In this document: in pieces, positions 15,153 through 23,660 of the stretch
Layout: each line of letters begins with the position of its first letter
Numbering within the stretch: position 1 is the first letter of the stretch
NCBI GenBank assembly: GCA_022791455.1
Contig: JAAVZC010000008.1
Location: 124,001-188,000 of the forward strand
Direction: 5' to 3'
Origin: Eggerthellaceae bacterium
Lineage (GTDB): Bacteria; Actinomycetota; Coriobacteriia; Coriobacteriales; Eggerthellaceae
DNA: 64,000 nt
The notes under the pieces: generated by a model
The model's database searches: none
What the model saw: only the letters and a program-made list of their open reading frames with translations
Told to the model about the DNA's origin: nothing
Position numbers and translations under genes: made by a program

Positions 15153-15827
15153 ATGCAGCGCAAGAAAGTAGTCTTCATTGCCGACAGCCTGGACAACGCG
15201 CACCGCTTCCAGCAGGTGCTCAGCCAGATGGACGTGGACGTGGCGGCGGGGTCTTCCCTGCAGTTCAAGAAGCTGCTGGCCACGCACCCCGACCGCGACT
15301 TGGTCATTTTGGAAGCGCGCGAAGATGCCGCGAGCAGCGTTGCCCAGGCCGAGACTGCCCTTCTGGAGGACGGCAGCTGCTCGATGTTGGTGATTGTGGG
15401 GGAGGGGCAGTTGCCCACCTTCCGCCTGCCGGTTCAGCTGAAATCCGACTTCGTGGTGCAGGGGGCGTCGCCGGCCGAGATGAGCGCCCGCATCCGCCAG
15501 CTGCTGTGGCCGGGCAACGAGACCTCCTCGGCGGACTTCATCACCGTGGACGCCATGACCATCAACATGGCCACCTACCAAGTGAAGGTGGCGGGCGAGC
15601 CGCTGGACCTCACCTACCTGGAATACGCGTTGCTGGCGTTTCTGGTCACCCACCCCGGGCGCACCTATTCCCGCGATGCGCTGCTGCGGCGGGTGTGGGG
15701 TTTCGACTACTACGGCGGCAGCCGCACGGTGGATGTGCATGTGCGGCGCATTCGCGCGAAGCTGGGGCCGGAGCTGTCTCAGCATTTGGAAACGGTGCGC
15801 GGCGTGGGCTATCTGTGGAACTCCTAG
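15153..15827 (+). CDS. GlnR-like atypical OmpR-family response regulator
   Basis: A 224-residue regulator with an N-terminal receiver-like domain and a C-terminal winged helix (LTYLEYALLAFLVTHPGRTYSRDALLRRVWGFDYYGGSRTVDVHVRRIRAKLG...VRGVGYLW). The receiver is degenerate: the acidic pocket near the N-terminus reads VVFIADS, and the phosphorylation site strand reads DLVILEARED, with Glu at residue 54 in place of Asp. From memory of the family, this ILEARED...VIVGEGQLP pattern and the winged helix resemble actinobacterial GlnR, an orphan regulator of nitrogen genes that works without a kinase. Abutting glnA supports that role. No histidine kinase gene is near. Confidence 0.8.
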   Translation: MQRKKVVFIADSLDNAHRFQQVLSQMDVDVAAGSSLQFKKLLATHPDRDLVILEAREDAASSVAQAETALLEDGSCSMLVIVGEGQLPTFRLPVQLKSDFVVQGASPAEMSARIRQLLWPGNETSSADFITVDAMTINMATYQVKVAGEPLDLTYLEYALLAFLVTHPGRTYSRDALLRRVWGFDYYGGSRTVDVHVRRIRAKLGPELSQHLETVRGVGYLWNS

Positions 15828-15886
15828 GCACGGAATTCTGAACTGAATTAGCGTCATTTTGAACAAGGTTAACTGAGCGGATTTTA

Positions 15887-15903
15887 TTGAACTTCCAGTT
15901 CAA
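15887..15903. promoter_or_regulatory. TTGAACT/AGTTCAA inverted repeat upstream of polA
   Basis: A 17-bp site, TTGAACT-TCC-AGTTCAA, lies 31 bp before the polA ATG. A sister site with TCG as centre is inside polA at 16189-16203, and single TTGAAC half-sites occur at 15859, 16143 and 16152. Candidate operator of an unknown dimeric regulator. Confidence 0.5.
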
Positions 15904-15934
15904 AATTTTGCTCTAAACGAAAAGGAACTCATCT

Positions 15935-18604
15935 ATGGAATCATCGAAGAAAGTGGCGGTCATAGACGGAAATTCCCTGATGCACCGGGCATATCACGGT
16001 GTTCCTCCTACTATGAACGCAGCGGACGGAACCCCGACTAATGCGGTGTTCGGGTTCTTGCAGATGATCCTGAAGTTCATCGATATGGAGAAGCCGGATG
16101 CCATCGTATGCGCCTTCGACGCCGGCAAGCCCTCCTTCAGAATTGAACAACTTGAACAGTACAAGGCCCAGCGGCCTCCCATGGACGATGAACTTCGAGT
16201 TCAATTTCCCATCATGGAAGAACTGCTCACCAGCATGGGCATTCCGGTGGTGAAGGTGCCCGGCTGGGAGGGTGACGACATTCTGGGCACCGTGGCGGCG
16301 CGCGACGAGGCGCTGGGGTATCGCACCCTGCTCATCACCGGCGACAAGGACGCCTACCAGCTGGCCACCGACGCCACCTCCATCGTCACCACCAAAAAGG
16401 GCCTCACCGACGTGCAGGTGTACGGCCCGGCGGAAGTGGAGGAACGCTACGGCGTGACCCCGGCGCAGTTCATTGACTTTTTGGGCCTCATGGGCGACAG
16501 CTCCGACAACATCCCCGGCGTGGCGGGCATCGGTCCCAAGAACGCCGCGAAACTGCTGGCGCAATTCGGCTCCATCGAGGGCGTCTACGAGCACGTGGAC
16601 GAGCTGAAGGGCAAGCAGAAGGAGAACATCATCGCCGGCCGCGAGAGCGCCTTTCTCTCCCGCAAGATTGCCACCATCGTGACCGACCTCGATTTCCCGC
16701 TCGATTTGGAAGGGCTCTCCTTCCCGTCGTTTGAGCCGGAATCGGTGCAGGAGGCCTTCGGGAAGTACTCCCTTTCCAGCCAGATGAGCCGCGTGCTGGC
16801 GCTGGTGGGAGCGAGCCCCGCGCAGGTGCCGGCGGCCGAGATTAACTTCGGCGAGCTGGTGGGTGAAGAGGACGCCGCGCGGGCGCTCGTGGGGGCCGCC
16901 ATCGAGGAGGGCCGCCTCATCGGCATCGCCCGCATCGCCGCCGCCGACCGGGCGGGGGAGGCGCAGGCCTCGCTCTTCGCGGACGAGCCACAAGATTTGC
17001 TGGCCTTCGCCTGCGGCGAGAAGACGGCGGTGCTCGAGCCCCCCTTCGCGCTGGAGTTGCTGGCCGACGTGGTGGCGCGCGGCACCTTCGCCGCCCTGGA
17101 CTTGAAAGAGCTGCTGCACTGCGTGCTGCCGGCGGATTCCTCCATCGAGGCCCTGGTCACCGAGCAACAGCTCATGGCCAACCGCGGCTTCGACGTGTCG
17201 CTGGCCGCCTACGCCCTCAACTCCTCCAGCCGCTCGTACGCGCTGGAAAGCCTTTGCGAGGACTGCGGCCTGGGCGCGCTGCCCGCCTTCGAGACCGAAG
17301 AAGAGCAGGTGGCCTGCGCGGCCGAGGCGCTGCGCCAGCTGGTGCCTCTGTACGAGGAGCGCCTGAAGGAGGACGGTTCTGCCGACCCCTACTTCGAAAT
17401 CGACTTGCCGCTGGTGGCGGTGCTCGCCGCCATGGAGCGCGTGGGCGTGGAGATTGACACCGCAGGCCTGGCAGACCTGGCCGCCTTCGCCGAAGGACAG
17501 TTGGACGCGCTTTCCGCCGAGATCTACGAGCAGGCGGGCGAGGTCTTCAACATCGACTCGCCCAAGCAGCTGGGGCGCATCCTCTTCGAAGTGATGGGGC
17601 TGCCGGCCCAGAAGAAGAACCAGCGCGGCTACTCCACCGACGCCAGCGTGCTGAAGGAACTGGCGAAGGTGAGCGAGGTGCCGGCGCTCGTGCTGCGCTA
17701 CCGCGAGATGGCGAAGCTGAAGTCCACCTACCTGGACGCGCTGCCGAAGCTGGCGCAGCGGGCGGGGGACGGCCGCATCCACACCATGTTCCACGAGACG
17801 GTGACCACCACCGGCCGCCTGTCCTCTTCCGATCCCAACCTGCAGAACATCCCCGTGCGCACCGATTTCGGCCGCCGCATCCGCGAGTGCTTCGTGCCGC
17901 TGGATGAGGACAGCCTGTTCCTTTCCGCGGACTACTCCCAAATTGAGCTGCGCCTTCTGGCCCACCTCTCCGCCGATGAGCACCTGGTGGCGGCCTTCAA
18001 CTCCGGCGCTGACTTTCACACCGCCACCGCCGCCCGCGTCTTCGATATCGCGCCCGAAGACGTCACGCCTGCCCAGCGCAGCCGCGCCAAGGCGGTGAAC
18101 TTCGGCATCGTCTACGGGCAGCAGGCCTTCGGGCTTTCGCAAACCCTCGACATTCCGGTGGCCGAGGCGAAGGAGATGATCGACCGCTACTTTGCCGCCT
18201 ACCCCGGCGTGCGCCGCTACCTGGACGAAACGGTGGCCGACGCCAAGCAGCTGGGCTACGCGGAAACGATGTTCGGCCGCAAGCGGCATATTCCGGAACT
18301 GAAGGCGAAGAACTACCAGCAGCGCAGTTTCGGCGAGCGCACCGCCATGAACCACCCCATGCAGGGCAGCGCCGCCGACGTCATCAAGCTGGCCATGCGC
18401 CGGGTGCAGCAGCGACTCATGGAAGAGGGGATGGCGGCGAAGCTGCTCATTCAGGTGCACGACGAACTGGACTTCTCGGTGCCGCGCGACGAGGTGGAGC
18501 AGCTGGCGGCGCTCGTGAAGGAGATCATGGAGAACGTGGTCGAACTGCGCGTGCCCCTGACCGCCGACGTCAGCTGGGGAGAAAACTGGGCCGAAGCCCA
18601 CTAG
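15935..18604 (+). CDS. polA: DNA polymerase I
   Basis: Pol I fills gaps and removes RNA primers. Its 889 residues comprise a 5'-3' exonuclease domain (about 1-290, AVIDGNSLMHRAYHG, GWEGDDILGTVA, LITGDKDAYQLA, GLMGDSSDNIPGVAGIGPKNAAKLL), a central region, and the family A polymerase domain. Motif A is DYSQIELRLLAH (about residue 666), motif B RSRAKAVNFGIVYG (about 715), motif C QVHDELDF (about 840). The central 3'-5' exonuclease region (about 310-460) lacks the DxE metal ligands (IGIARIAAADRAG), so proofreading is probably absent, as in many Gram-positive Pol I enzymes. It stands alone; the palindromic element A follows its stop by ~45 bp. Confidence 0.96.
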   Translation: MESSKKVAVIDGNSLMHRAYHGVPPTMNAADGTPTNAVFGFLQMILKFIDMEKPDAIVCAFDAGKPSFRIEQLEQYKAQRPPMDDELRVQFPIMEELLTSMGIPVVKVPGWEGDDILGTVAARDEALGYRTLLITGDKDAYQLATDATSIVTTKKGLTDVQVYGPAEVEERYGVTPAQFIDFLGLMGDSSDNIPGVAGIGPKNAAKLLAQFGSIEGVYEHVDELKGKQKENIIAGRESAFLSRKIATIVTDLDFPLDLEGLSFPSFEPESVQEAFGKYSLSSQMSRVLALVGASPAQVPAAEINFGELVGEEDAARALVGAAIEEGRLIGIARIAAADRAGEAQASLFADEPQDLLAFACGEKTAVLEPPFALELLADVVARGTFAALDLKELLHCVLPADSSIEALVTEQQLMANRGFDVSLAAYALNSSSRSYALESLCEDCGLGALPAFETEEEQVACAAEALRQLVPLYEERLKEDGSADPYFEIDLPLVAVLAAMERVGVEIDTAGLADLAAFAEGQLDALSAEIYEQAGEVFNIDSPKQLGRILFEVMGLPAQKKNQRGYSTDASVLKELAKVSEVPALVLRYREMAKLKSTYLDALPKLAQRAGDGRIHTMFHETVTTTGRLSSSDPNLQNIPVRTDFGRRIRECFVPLDEDSLFLSADYSQIELRLLAHLSADEHLVAAFNSGADFHTATAARVFDIAPEDVTPAQRSRAKAVNFGIVYGQQAFGLSQTLDIPVAEAKEMIDRYFAAYPGVRRYLDETVADAKQLGYAETMFGRKRHIPELKAKNYQQRSFGERTAMNHPMQGSAADVIKLAMRRVQQRLMEEGMAAKLLIQVHDELDFSVPRDEVEQLAALVKEIMENVVELRVPLTADVSWGENWAEAH

Positions 18605-18621
18605 GCCCCAAGGCCCCTTCT

Positions 18622-18640
18622 TGTCGTCATCCTGAGCGCT
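18622..18640 (+). repeat. Fragment of the TCATCCTGAGCG repeat
   Basis: GTCGTCATCCTGAGCGCT abuts palindromic element A. The mirror-image fragment abuts element C at 25022-25040, so the two sequences belong together as one unit or target site. Confidence 0.5.
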
Positions 18641-18647
18641 CGCCCCC

Positions 18648-18808
18648 TGGCCAACATCGGTCGTTTTTCAGAAGCGCGCCTGGCGCGAAACTTCTGATTT
18701 CAGAAGTTTCGATGCATAACTTCTAAAATCAGAAGTTATGGGCCACCCCGCCTTCTGAAAAACCGCGGAAGTTGGCCCGCACCGAACATGCAGGCCAACT
18801 TCCGCACC
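18648..18808. repeat. Large palindromic element, copy A (inverted)
   Basis: From TGGCCAACATCGG to GGCCAACTTCCGCAC. It contains two long palindromes of the CTTCTGA(N2)TCAGAAG type flanked by CGAAA/TTTCG and CATAA/TTATG, an outer TTTTTCAGAAG/CTTCTGAAAAA pair, and a GGAAGTTGGCC/GGCCAACTTCC hairpin. It is the reverse complement of copies B and C. It lies between polA and the MFS gene. Confidence 0.85.
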
Positions 18809-18855
18809 TTGTCACAAAAACACATCTTCCCTTCGCCATTTGTTTTTGCTAGCAT

Positions 18856-18867
18856 TCGAATATTCGA
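18856..18867. promoter_or_regulatory. 12-bp palindrome upstream of the MFS-CBS gene
   Basis: TCGAATATTCGA, 35 bp before the ATG at 18903 and nested between GCATTCG and CGAATGC half-sites (18852 and 18883). The AT-rich stretch around it is the likely promoter, so this may be a repressor site. Confidence 0.45.
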
Positions 18868-18902
18868 CTTTTTTGCGACTGACGAATGCGAGGTATGAGC
18901 AT

Positions 18903-20861
18903 ATGGCTTTAGGAGTAACAAGAAAAGACATCGTCATGGTGGCGGTCCTGCTGGTGGGCGTTCTGCTGGCGGTGCTGAACCAAACCTTCCTTTCCCCGGC
19001 GCTGCCCACCATCATGGAATCGCTTGCTGTGGATGCCACCACGGTGCAGTGGCTGACATCCGGATACGCCCTGGTGGAAGCGGTGGTCATCCCGCTTTCC
19101 GCGTACCTGATCGGCCGCTTCTCCACCCGCAAGCTGTTCATTTCCGCGTTCGTCCTGTTCACCTGCGGAAGCTTGGCGGCGGCGCTCGCCCCCAACTTCT
19201 GGGTGCTGCTGCTGGGTCGCGTGCTGCAGGCCACCTGCACCGGCATGTCCATGCCCATGGTGTTCACGGTCATCCTGCTGGTGTTCCCCCGCGAGAAGCG
19301 CGGCACCGCCATGGGCATCATCGGCCTCATCATCGGCTTCGCGCCGGCGGTGGGCCCGTCTGTGGCCGGCATTCTGGTGGACTCGGTGGGCTGGCGCGCG
19401 CTGTTCGCCATTGTGACCGCGCTTTCCGTCGTCGTCATTCTGCTGGCGGTTTTCCTGCTGCGCAACTACGGCAACTTCCACCGCGCCCCCTTCGACGCGC
19501 TTTCGGTGGTGCTCTCGACCATCGGCCTGGTGAGCCTGCTCTACGGGCTGTCCACCTTCGCTCATAGTGAAAACCTTGCCATCACCTTCGGGCTCATGGC
19601 GTTTGGCCTGGTGGTGTGCGGCCTGTACGTGCGTCGCCAGATGAAGCTGCCCGAGCCCATGCTGCACGTGGACATCCTGAAGACGCGCAAGTACGCCATC
19701 ACCGTCATCGTGATCATCATCATCCAGGCGGCGCTCATGGGCTGCGAGGTCATCACGCCCCTCTACATTCAGGGGGTGCTGGGCAACTCCGCCTCCGTTT
19801 CCGGCTTCGCCATGCTGCCGGGCGCGGTTATCGGCGCGTTCATGGGCATGCTCTCCGGCCGGCTGTTCGACCGCTACGGCCTGCGGAAAGTGGCTATTCC
19901 CGGCATTCTGGTGGCGCTCGTCGGCGCCTTCAGCCTGTCGCGACTGGGCATCGACAGCCCCATCATCATGGTCACGCTCACCTACACCACGCTGGCCATC
20001 GGCCTGCAGTTCACCATGACGCCGCTCAACACCTGGGGCGTGAACTCGCTTTCCAACTCCATGATCCATCATGCGGAAAGCGTGTCGAACACATTGAACC
20101 AGGTGGCGGCTTCGGTGGGCACGGCGGTGCTGGTGTCGGTGTCTGCCATGGCGCCCGCGCTCTACCCGGATGCTTCCGGCCTGGAGCAGATGTACCTGGG
20201 CGACCACATGGCCTACACCACCACCTTCGCCATCATGGTGGTGGCCGCACTCGTGGTCATTTTCGCGACGCGCGAGAAGAAGGGCGCGGAAGTGGCGCAG
20301 CCGGCCGATACGCTGCCGGACTACAGCGCTGGCTTCGACGGCGTGACCGTGGACGCCACCGAGGACGAGCGGATGCAGACCGGCTCTTACGTGGCTGCGG
20401 ACGTCATGAACCGCGAGCCGGTGTGCGTGCGCGACACCGACACCATGGAGAAGGTAATTCGCGAAATGGCGGCGCAGGAGACCGGCGGCCTGCCGGTAGT
20501 CAACGGCCAGGGCGAGCTGGTGGGCTTCGTGACCGACGGCGATGTGGCCTCCTACCTGGGCAAGACCGAGATTTCGCTGGTGGACTCGTCGCTGAACATC
20601 TACCGCTACACCGACGATGAGGACTCGCTCTCGCGCTTCCGCGACCTGCTGGCGCTCAATGTTATGGCGGTGGCAACGCACCGGGTGATCTCGGTGAAGA
20701 CCGACACGCCGGTGGACGAGGTATGCAGCCTGTTCGCCAGCAAACGCATCAAGAAGGTGCCGGTAGTGGACGCGCAGGGCCGTCTGGTGGGCGCGCTGTC
20801 CCGCCGCAACATCATGCGCTCCCTGGCCGACGCCATCGACCGCCTGGAAACGACGAAGTAG
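18903..20861 (+). CDS. MFS drug/metabolite exporter (DHA2 type) fused to a CBS-domain pair
   Basis: A 652-residue protein. Residues ~1-460 form a major facilitator of the EmrB/QacA type: ~14 membrane segments, SPALPTIMESLAVDATTVQWLTSGYALVEAVVIPLSAYLIGRF with motif A-like arginine loop, and the motif C region GFAPAVGPSVAGILVDSVGWRALF. After a cytoplasmic linker come two CBS domains: DVMNREPVCVRDTDTMEKV...GGLPVVNGQGELVGFVTDGDVASYL (about 500-560) and LNVMAVATHRVISVKTDTPVDEVCSLFASKRIKKVPVVDAQGRLVGALSRRNI (about 585-640). CBS pairs usually sense adenine nucleotides, so transport may be gated by energy state. I take the ATG at 18903 with GAGG 9 nt upstream. The gene lies between inverted palindromic elements A and B. 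Confidence 0.88.
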   Translation: MALGVTRKDIVMVAVLLVGVLLAVLNQTFLSPALPTIMESLAVDATTVQWLTSGYALVEAVVIPLSAYLIGRFSTRKLFISAFVLFTCGSLAAALAPNFWVLLLGRVLQATCTGMSMPMVFTVILLVFPREKRGTAMGIIGLIIGFAPAVGPSVAGILVDSVGWRALFAIVTALSVVVILLAVFLLRNYGNFHRAPFDALSVVLSTIGLVSLLYGLSTFAHSENLAITFGLMAFGLVVCGLYVRRQMKLPEPMLHVDILKTRKYAITVIVIIIIQAALMGCEVITPLYIQGVLGNSASVSGFAMLPGAVIGAFMGMLSGRLFDRYGLRKVAIPGILVALVGAFSLSRLGIDSPIIMVTLTYTTLAIGLQFTMTPLNTWGVNSLSNSMIHHAESVSNTLNQVAASVGTAVLVSVSAMAPALYPDASGLEQMYLGDHMAYTTTFAIMVVAALVVIFATREKKGAEVAQPADTLPDYSAGFDGVTVDATEDERMQTGSYVAADVMNREPVCVRDTDTMEKVIREMAAQETGGLPVVNGQGELVGFVTDGDVASYLGKTEISLVDSSLNIYRYTDDEDSLSRFRDLLALNVMAVATHRVISVKTDTPVDEVCSLFASKRIKKVPVVDAQGRLVGALSRRNIMRSLADAIDRLETTK

Positions 20862-20865
20862 CGGC

Positions 20866-21025
20866 GTGCGGAAGTTGGCCTGCGCGTTTGTCGCGGGCCA
20901 ACTTCCGCGGTTTTTCAGAAGGTGGGGTGGCCCATAACTTCTGATTTCAGAAGTTATGCATCGAAACTTCTGAAATCAGAAGTTTCGCGCCAGGCGCGCT
21001 TCTGAAAAACGACCGATGTTGGCCC
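20866..21025. repeat. Large palindromic element, copy B
   Basis: GTGCGGAAGTTGGCC to CGATGTTGGCC. The two internal 26-bp palindromes are perfect: 20933-20958 and 20962-20987. It fills the gap between the convergent MFS-CBS and LuxR genes, where it could act as a terminator in both directions. Confidence 0.88.
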
Positions 21026-21040
21026 TGAGACAAGCGGCTA

Positions 21041-22009
21041 CTACAGCTCCCGCCAGAAATCTTGGGCGAGCTCTTGGCGGTTCTCGCAGCTGGTCTTCTT
21101 CAGCAGCCGGTGAACGTACACCTTCACCGTGCTCAGCGCGATGGACATCGAAGAGGCAATGTTTTGGTTGTCCTTGCCGTGCAGAATGTGCTCGAGCACT
21201 TCTCGCTCGCGGTCGGTCAGCTGGTGGCGGCTGCCGTAGACGACCATATGCTCCTTCACTTGGCGCGCCAGCTCCTCGTCGTCGCGCACCGGCGGCTTCT
21301 CGAACCGCAGCGCCAGCAGCCGCCCCGCGTACCACACGGCCAGCGCCGCGCATGCCAGCATCATGAGGTTCTCGGAATAGTTGCGCTCGGCGGTGAACTC
21401 CACCGGACCCAGCCGCCAGGACGCGCCGCCCAGCGCCAAGAACTGCACGGCGTCCTCGGCCACCACGAGCGCCGCAAAGGCGGCGATGAGCCAGAACACC
21501 ACCCGTCCGCGCCCCAGGCGCTGCCGCTCCGAAGCATCGTGTGCGGTAAGGTAGCGGAAGGCCCAATACCCCAGCGACCAGGCAACATACACCATGCGTA
21601 GGCTGTAGAACCAGAACCGCCCCTCGGGCGAGTGGGCGGCGAAGAGCAGCGCCGCGCTGGCCACGAGGAACGCTACCGGCGGGGCGAAGAGCACCGCGCG
21701 CCGCGGCCGGCCGGCATATTCGCAAACCGTCAGCCAGAAGAAGGTGAGAAGCGCGTCTCCCACCACGATGGTAGCCACTGAGCGCATGAGCAGATAGGTG
21801 GCATCGGCCTCCACCCCGGCGCCCAGCACGGCGGCGGCAATGGAGTCCTGCAGCATGATGGCGACATCCACGAAGTAGCACAGAAACGCCGCGAAGGCCC
21901 ACAGCATGGTTCGCGCCCGCGAAACCAAATACGCGGAAAAGCACGTGGCCGCCGCCAGAACCGAGGCCAGCATGACCAGCAATGTGAAGTAGTAAGCGGC
22001 GAACTCCAT
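21041..22009 (-). CDS. Membrane-bound LuxR-family transcription regulator
   Basis: A 322-residue protein with about seven hydrophobic segments in residues 1-225 (AAYYFTLLVMLASVLAAATCFSAYLV and onwards) and a LuxR-type helix-turn-helix at about 257-322: HQLTDREREVLEHILHGKDNQNIASSMSIALSTVKVYVHRLLKKT. The membrane half has no recognisable enzyme fold and probably senses a small molecule or membrane state. AGGAG is 7 nt before the ATG at 22009. It is divergent from the permease/aminotransferase pair and probably controls it. This class of regulator is expanded in Eggerthellaceae (family knowledge). Confidence 0.85.
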   Translation of the reverse strand: MEFAAYYFTLLVMLASVLAAATCFSAYLVSRARTMLWAFAAFLCYFVDVAIMLQDSIAAAVLGAGVEADATYLLMRSVATIVVGDALLTFFWLTVCEYAGRPRRAVLFAPPVAFLVASAALLFAAHSPEGRFWFYSLRMVYVAWSLGYWAFRYLTAHDASERQRLGRGRVVFWLIAAFAALVVAEDAVQFLALGGASWRLGPVEFTAERNYSENLMMLACAALAVWYAGRLLALRFEKPPVRDDEELARQVKEHMVVYGSRHQLTDREREVLEHILHGKDNQNIASSMSIALSTVKVYVHRLLKKTSCENRQELAQDFWREL

Positions 22010-22043
22010 GGCGTACTCCTCGTTTCACCTGGGGTTTATTGAG

Positions 22044-22061
22044 GGTGTATGCGCATACACC
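22044..22061. promoter_or_regulatory. 18-bp perfect palindrome in the LuxR/permease divergent region
   Basis: GGTGTATGCGCATACACC is a perfect palindrome. A further TTTACACCC (22067-22075) mirrors its GGGTGTA left half. The candidate permease promoter TTTACA (22067-22072), N17, TGTAAT (22090-22095) overlaps this right half-site. The palindrome is 35 bp from the LuxR start. It is a strong candidate for the LuxR operator. Confidence 0.6.
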
Positions 22062-22205
22062 TGGCGTTTACACCCTATTGCTTCCCGTATGTAATCCTAT
22101 TGTAATGCTTTCGTTACCTTCGCGCGCCTGCAAACATGCAATCCAAGGCTTGCGGGCAGGGAAATCCCGGGGCAAAGAAGAGGGAACAAACGAGAAGGGA
22201 CAAAC

Positions 22206-23645
22206 ATGGAAGAAAAAGAGAGAAAGGGCATCGGCCTTTTCGGGCTCATCGGCATGGTGGTGAGTTCCTGCATCGGCACGGGCGTGTTCGCCATCACCGG
22301 CCAGCTGGCGAACGTGGCGTCGCCGGGGGCGGTGCTGGTGGGCTGGCTTATCGTGGGCGTCGGCTTTTTGGCGCTCGCATTCTCGCTGAACAACTTGACC
22401 GAGAAGCGCTCCGACCTGCACGGCATCTTCTCCTACGCCGATGCCGGCTGGGGTCCGCTGGCGGGCTTCATCTCCGGCTGGGGCTACTGGCTCTCCGCAT
22501 GGCTGGGCAACGTGGCCTTCGCCACCATGATGATGTCCACCATCGGCTACTTCTTCCCCATGTTCCTTCCGGGCAACACCATTCCCTGCATCATCGTGGC
22601 GTCGTTTGTCATGTGGGGCATTACCTACCTGGTTATTCGCGGTGTTGAGAGCGCGTCGTTTCTGAACGCCATCGTCATGGTGTGCAAAGTTGCCTCCATC
22701 GCCGTCACGCTCATTTTCGGCATCTTCCTGTTCAATGCGGGAATTCTGACGGCCGATTTCTGGGGCACCGTGTACAACAACGCCGTTGCCGCCGGCGAAT
22801 ACGGCCCCGACGCCGCGGGCCTGGGCGGCGTGGGTACCCAGGTGTTCAACTGTATGATCATCATGATGTGGTGCTTCGTCGGCATCGAAGGCGCGTCGGT
22901 GGTTTCCGCTCGCGCTGCCCGCAAATCGGACGTGGGCAAGGCCACGCTCATCGGCTTCATCTGCCTTCTGGCCATCTACGTGGGCGCCTCGGTTCTGCCC
23001 TTCGGCTACATGCCCTACACCGAGATTGCCGCCCTGGACTACCCGGCGCTGCTGTACGTGTTCGAGTCGATGGCCCCCGGTTGGGGCGGCCCGTTCATCT
23101 CCATCGCCATCATCATCTCCATCGCAGGTTCGTGGCTTTCGTTCACCATTCTGCCGGCCGAGACTACCTCTGAAATGGCCGACTACAAGCTGCTGCCCGC
23201 CTCGTGGGGCAAGCTGAACAAGAATGGCGCGCCGCAGTTCTCGCTCGTGGTGGTGGGCGCCTGCATCCAGGTGTTCCTTATCATCCTGCTGTTCTCGGCC
23301 GACGCCTACGACTTCGCGTTCTCCATGTGCACGGTGGCCATCGTGATCACCTGGGCGTTCGCTGCTGCCTACCAGATGAAGTGGGGCGTGCAGAACAAGA
23401 ACGCGGTGCAGGCGGCCATCGGCTTTGTTGCTGTCGCCTTCCAAGTGGTGGGCGTGCTGTTCAACGGCTGGTCGTTTCTGCTGCTCACCTGCGTGGGCTA
23501 CATCCCCGGCTTCTTCATTTACATGAAGGCGCGCAAGGATTACGGTAGCGCCATCACCGGCGGCGAGAAGCTGTGCATGGGGCTCATCAGCGCGGCTGGC
23601 GTGGTTTCGCTGGTGCTGCTGGGCATGGGCGTCATTAGCATTTAG
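22206..23645 (+). CDS. APC-superfamily amino-acid permease or antiporter
   Basis: A 479-residue integral membrane protein with ~12-13 helices. The first helix carries IGMVVSSCIGTGVFAITGQ, the broken-helix GxG substrate motif of the basic amino acid/polyamine antiporter (APA) family that includes ArcD and AdiC; WCFVGIEGASVVSARAARKSDVGKAT is the conserved helix-6 region with its Phe/Gly and the RA.K.DVGKAT loop. Substrate cannot be read directly; arginine/ornithine or another amino acid exchanged for its transaminated or decarboxylated product is likely given the aminotransferase 15 bp downstream. The N-terminal MEEKERK is cytoplasmic. Promoter and operator lie at 22044-22095. Confidence 0.87.
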   Translation: MEEKERKGIGLFGLIGMVVSSCIGTGVFAITGQLANVASPGAVLVGWLIVGVGFLALAFSLNNLTEKRSDLHGIFSYADAGWGPLAGFISGWGYWLSAWLGNVAFATMMMSTIGYFFPMFLPGNTIPCIIVASFVMWGITYLVIRGVESASFLNAIVMVCKVASIAVTLIFGIFLFNAGILTADFWGTVYNNAVAAGEYGPDAAGLGGVGTQVFNCMIIMMWCFVGIEGASVVSARAARKSDVGKATLIGFICLLAIYVGASVLPFGYMPYTEIAALDYPALLYVFESMAPGWGGPFISIAIIISIAGSWLSFTILPAETTSEMADYKLLPASWGKLNKNGAPQFSLVVVGACIQVFLIILLFSADAYDFAFSMCTVAIVITWAFAAAYQMKWGVQNKNAVQAAIGFVAVAFQVVGVLFNGWSFLLLTCVGYIPGFFIYMKARKDYGSAITGGEKLCMGLISAAGVVSLVLLGMGVISI

Positions 23646-23660
23646 AAAAGGAGCGCACGC

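Noticed and set aside
15887-15903. Classic LexA SOS box
   Set aside because: The half-site spacing is five bases between GAAC and GTTC rather than four, so it is reported only as an unidentified operator candidate.
15941-18601. 886-codon minus-strand frame opposite polA
   Set aside because: PolA on the plus strand has all family motifs; the opposite frame is a codon-register shadow.
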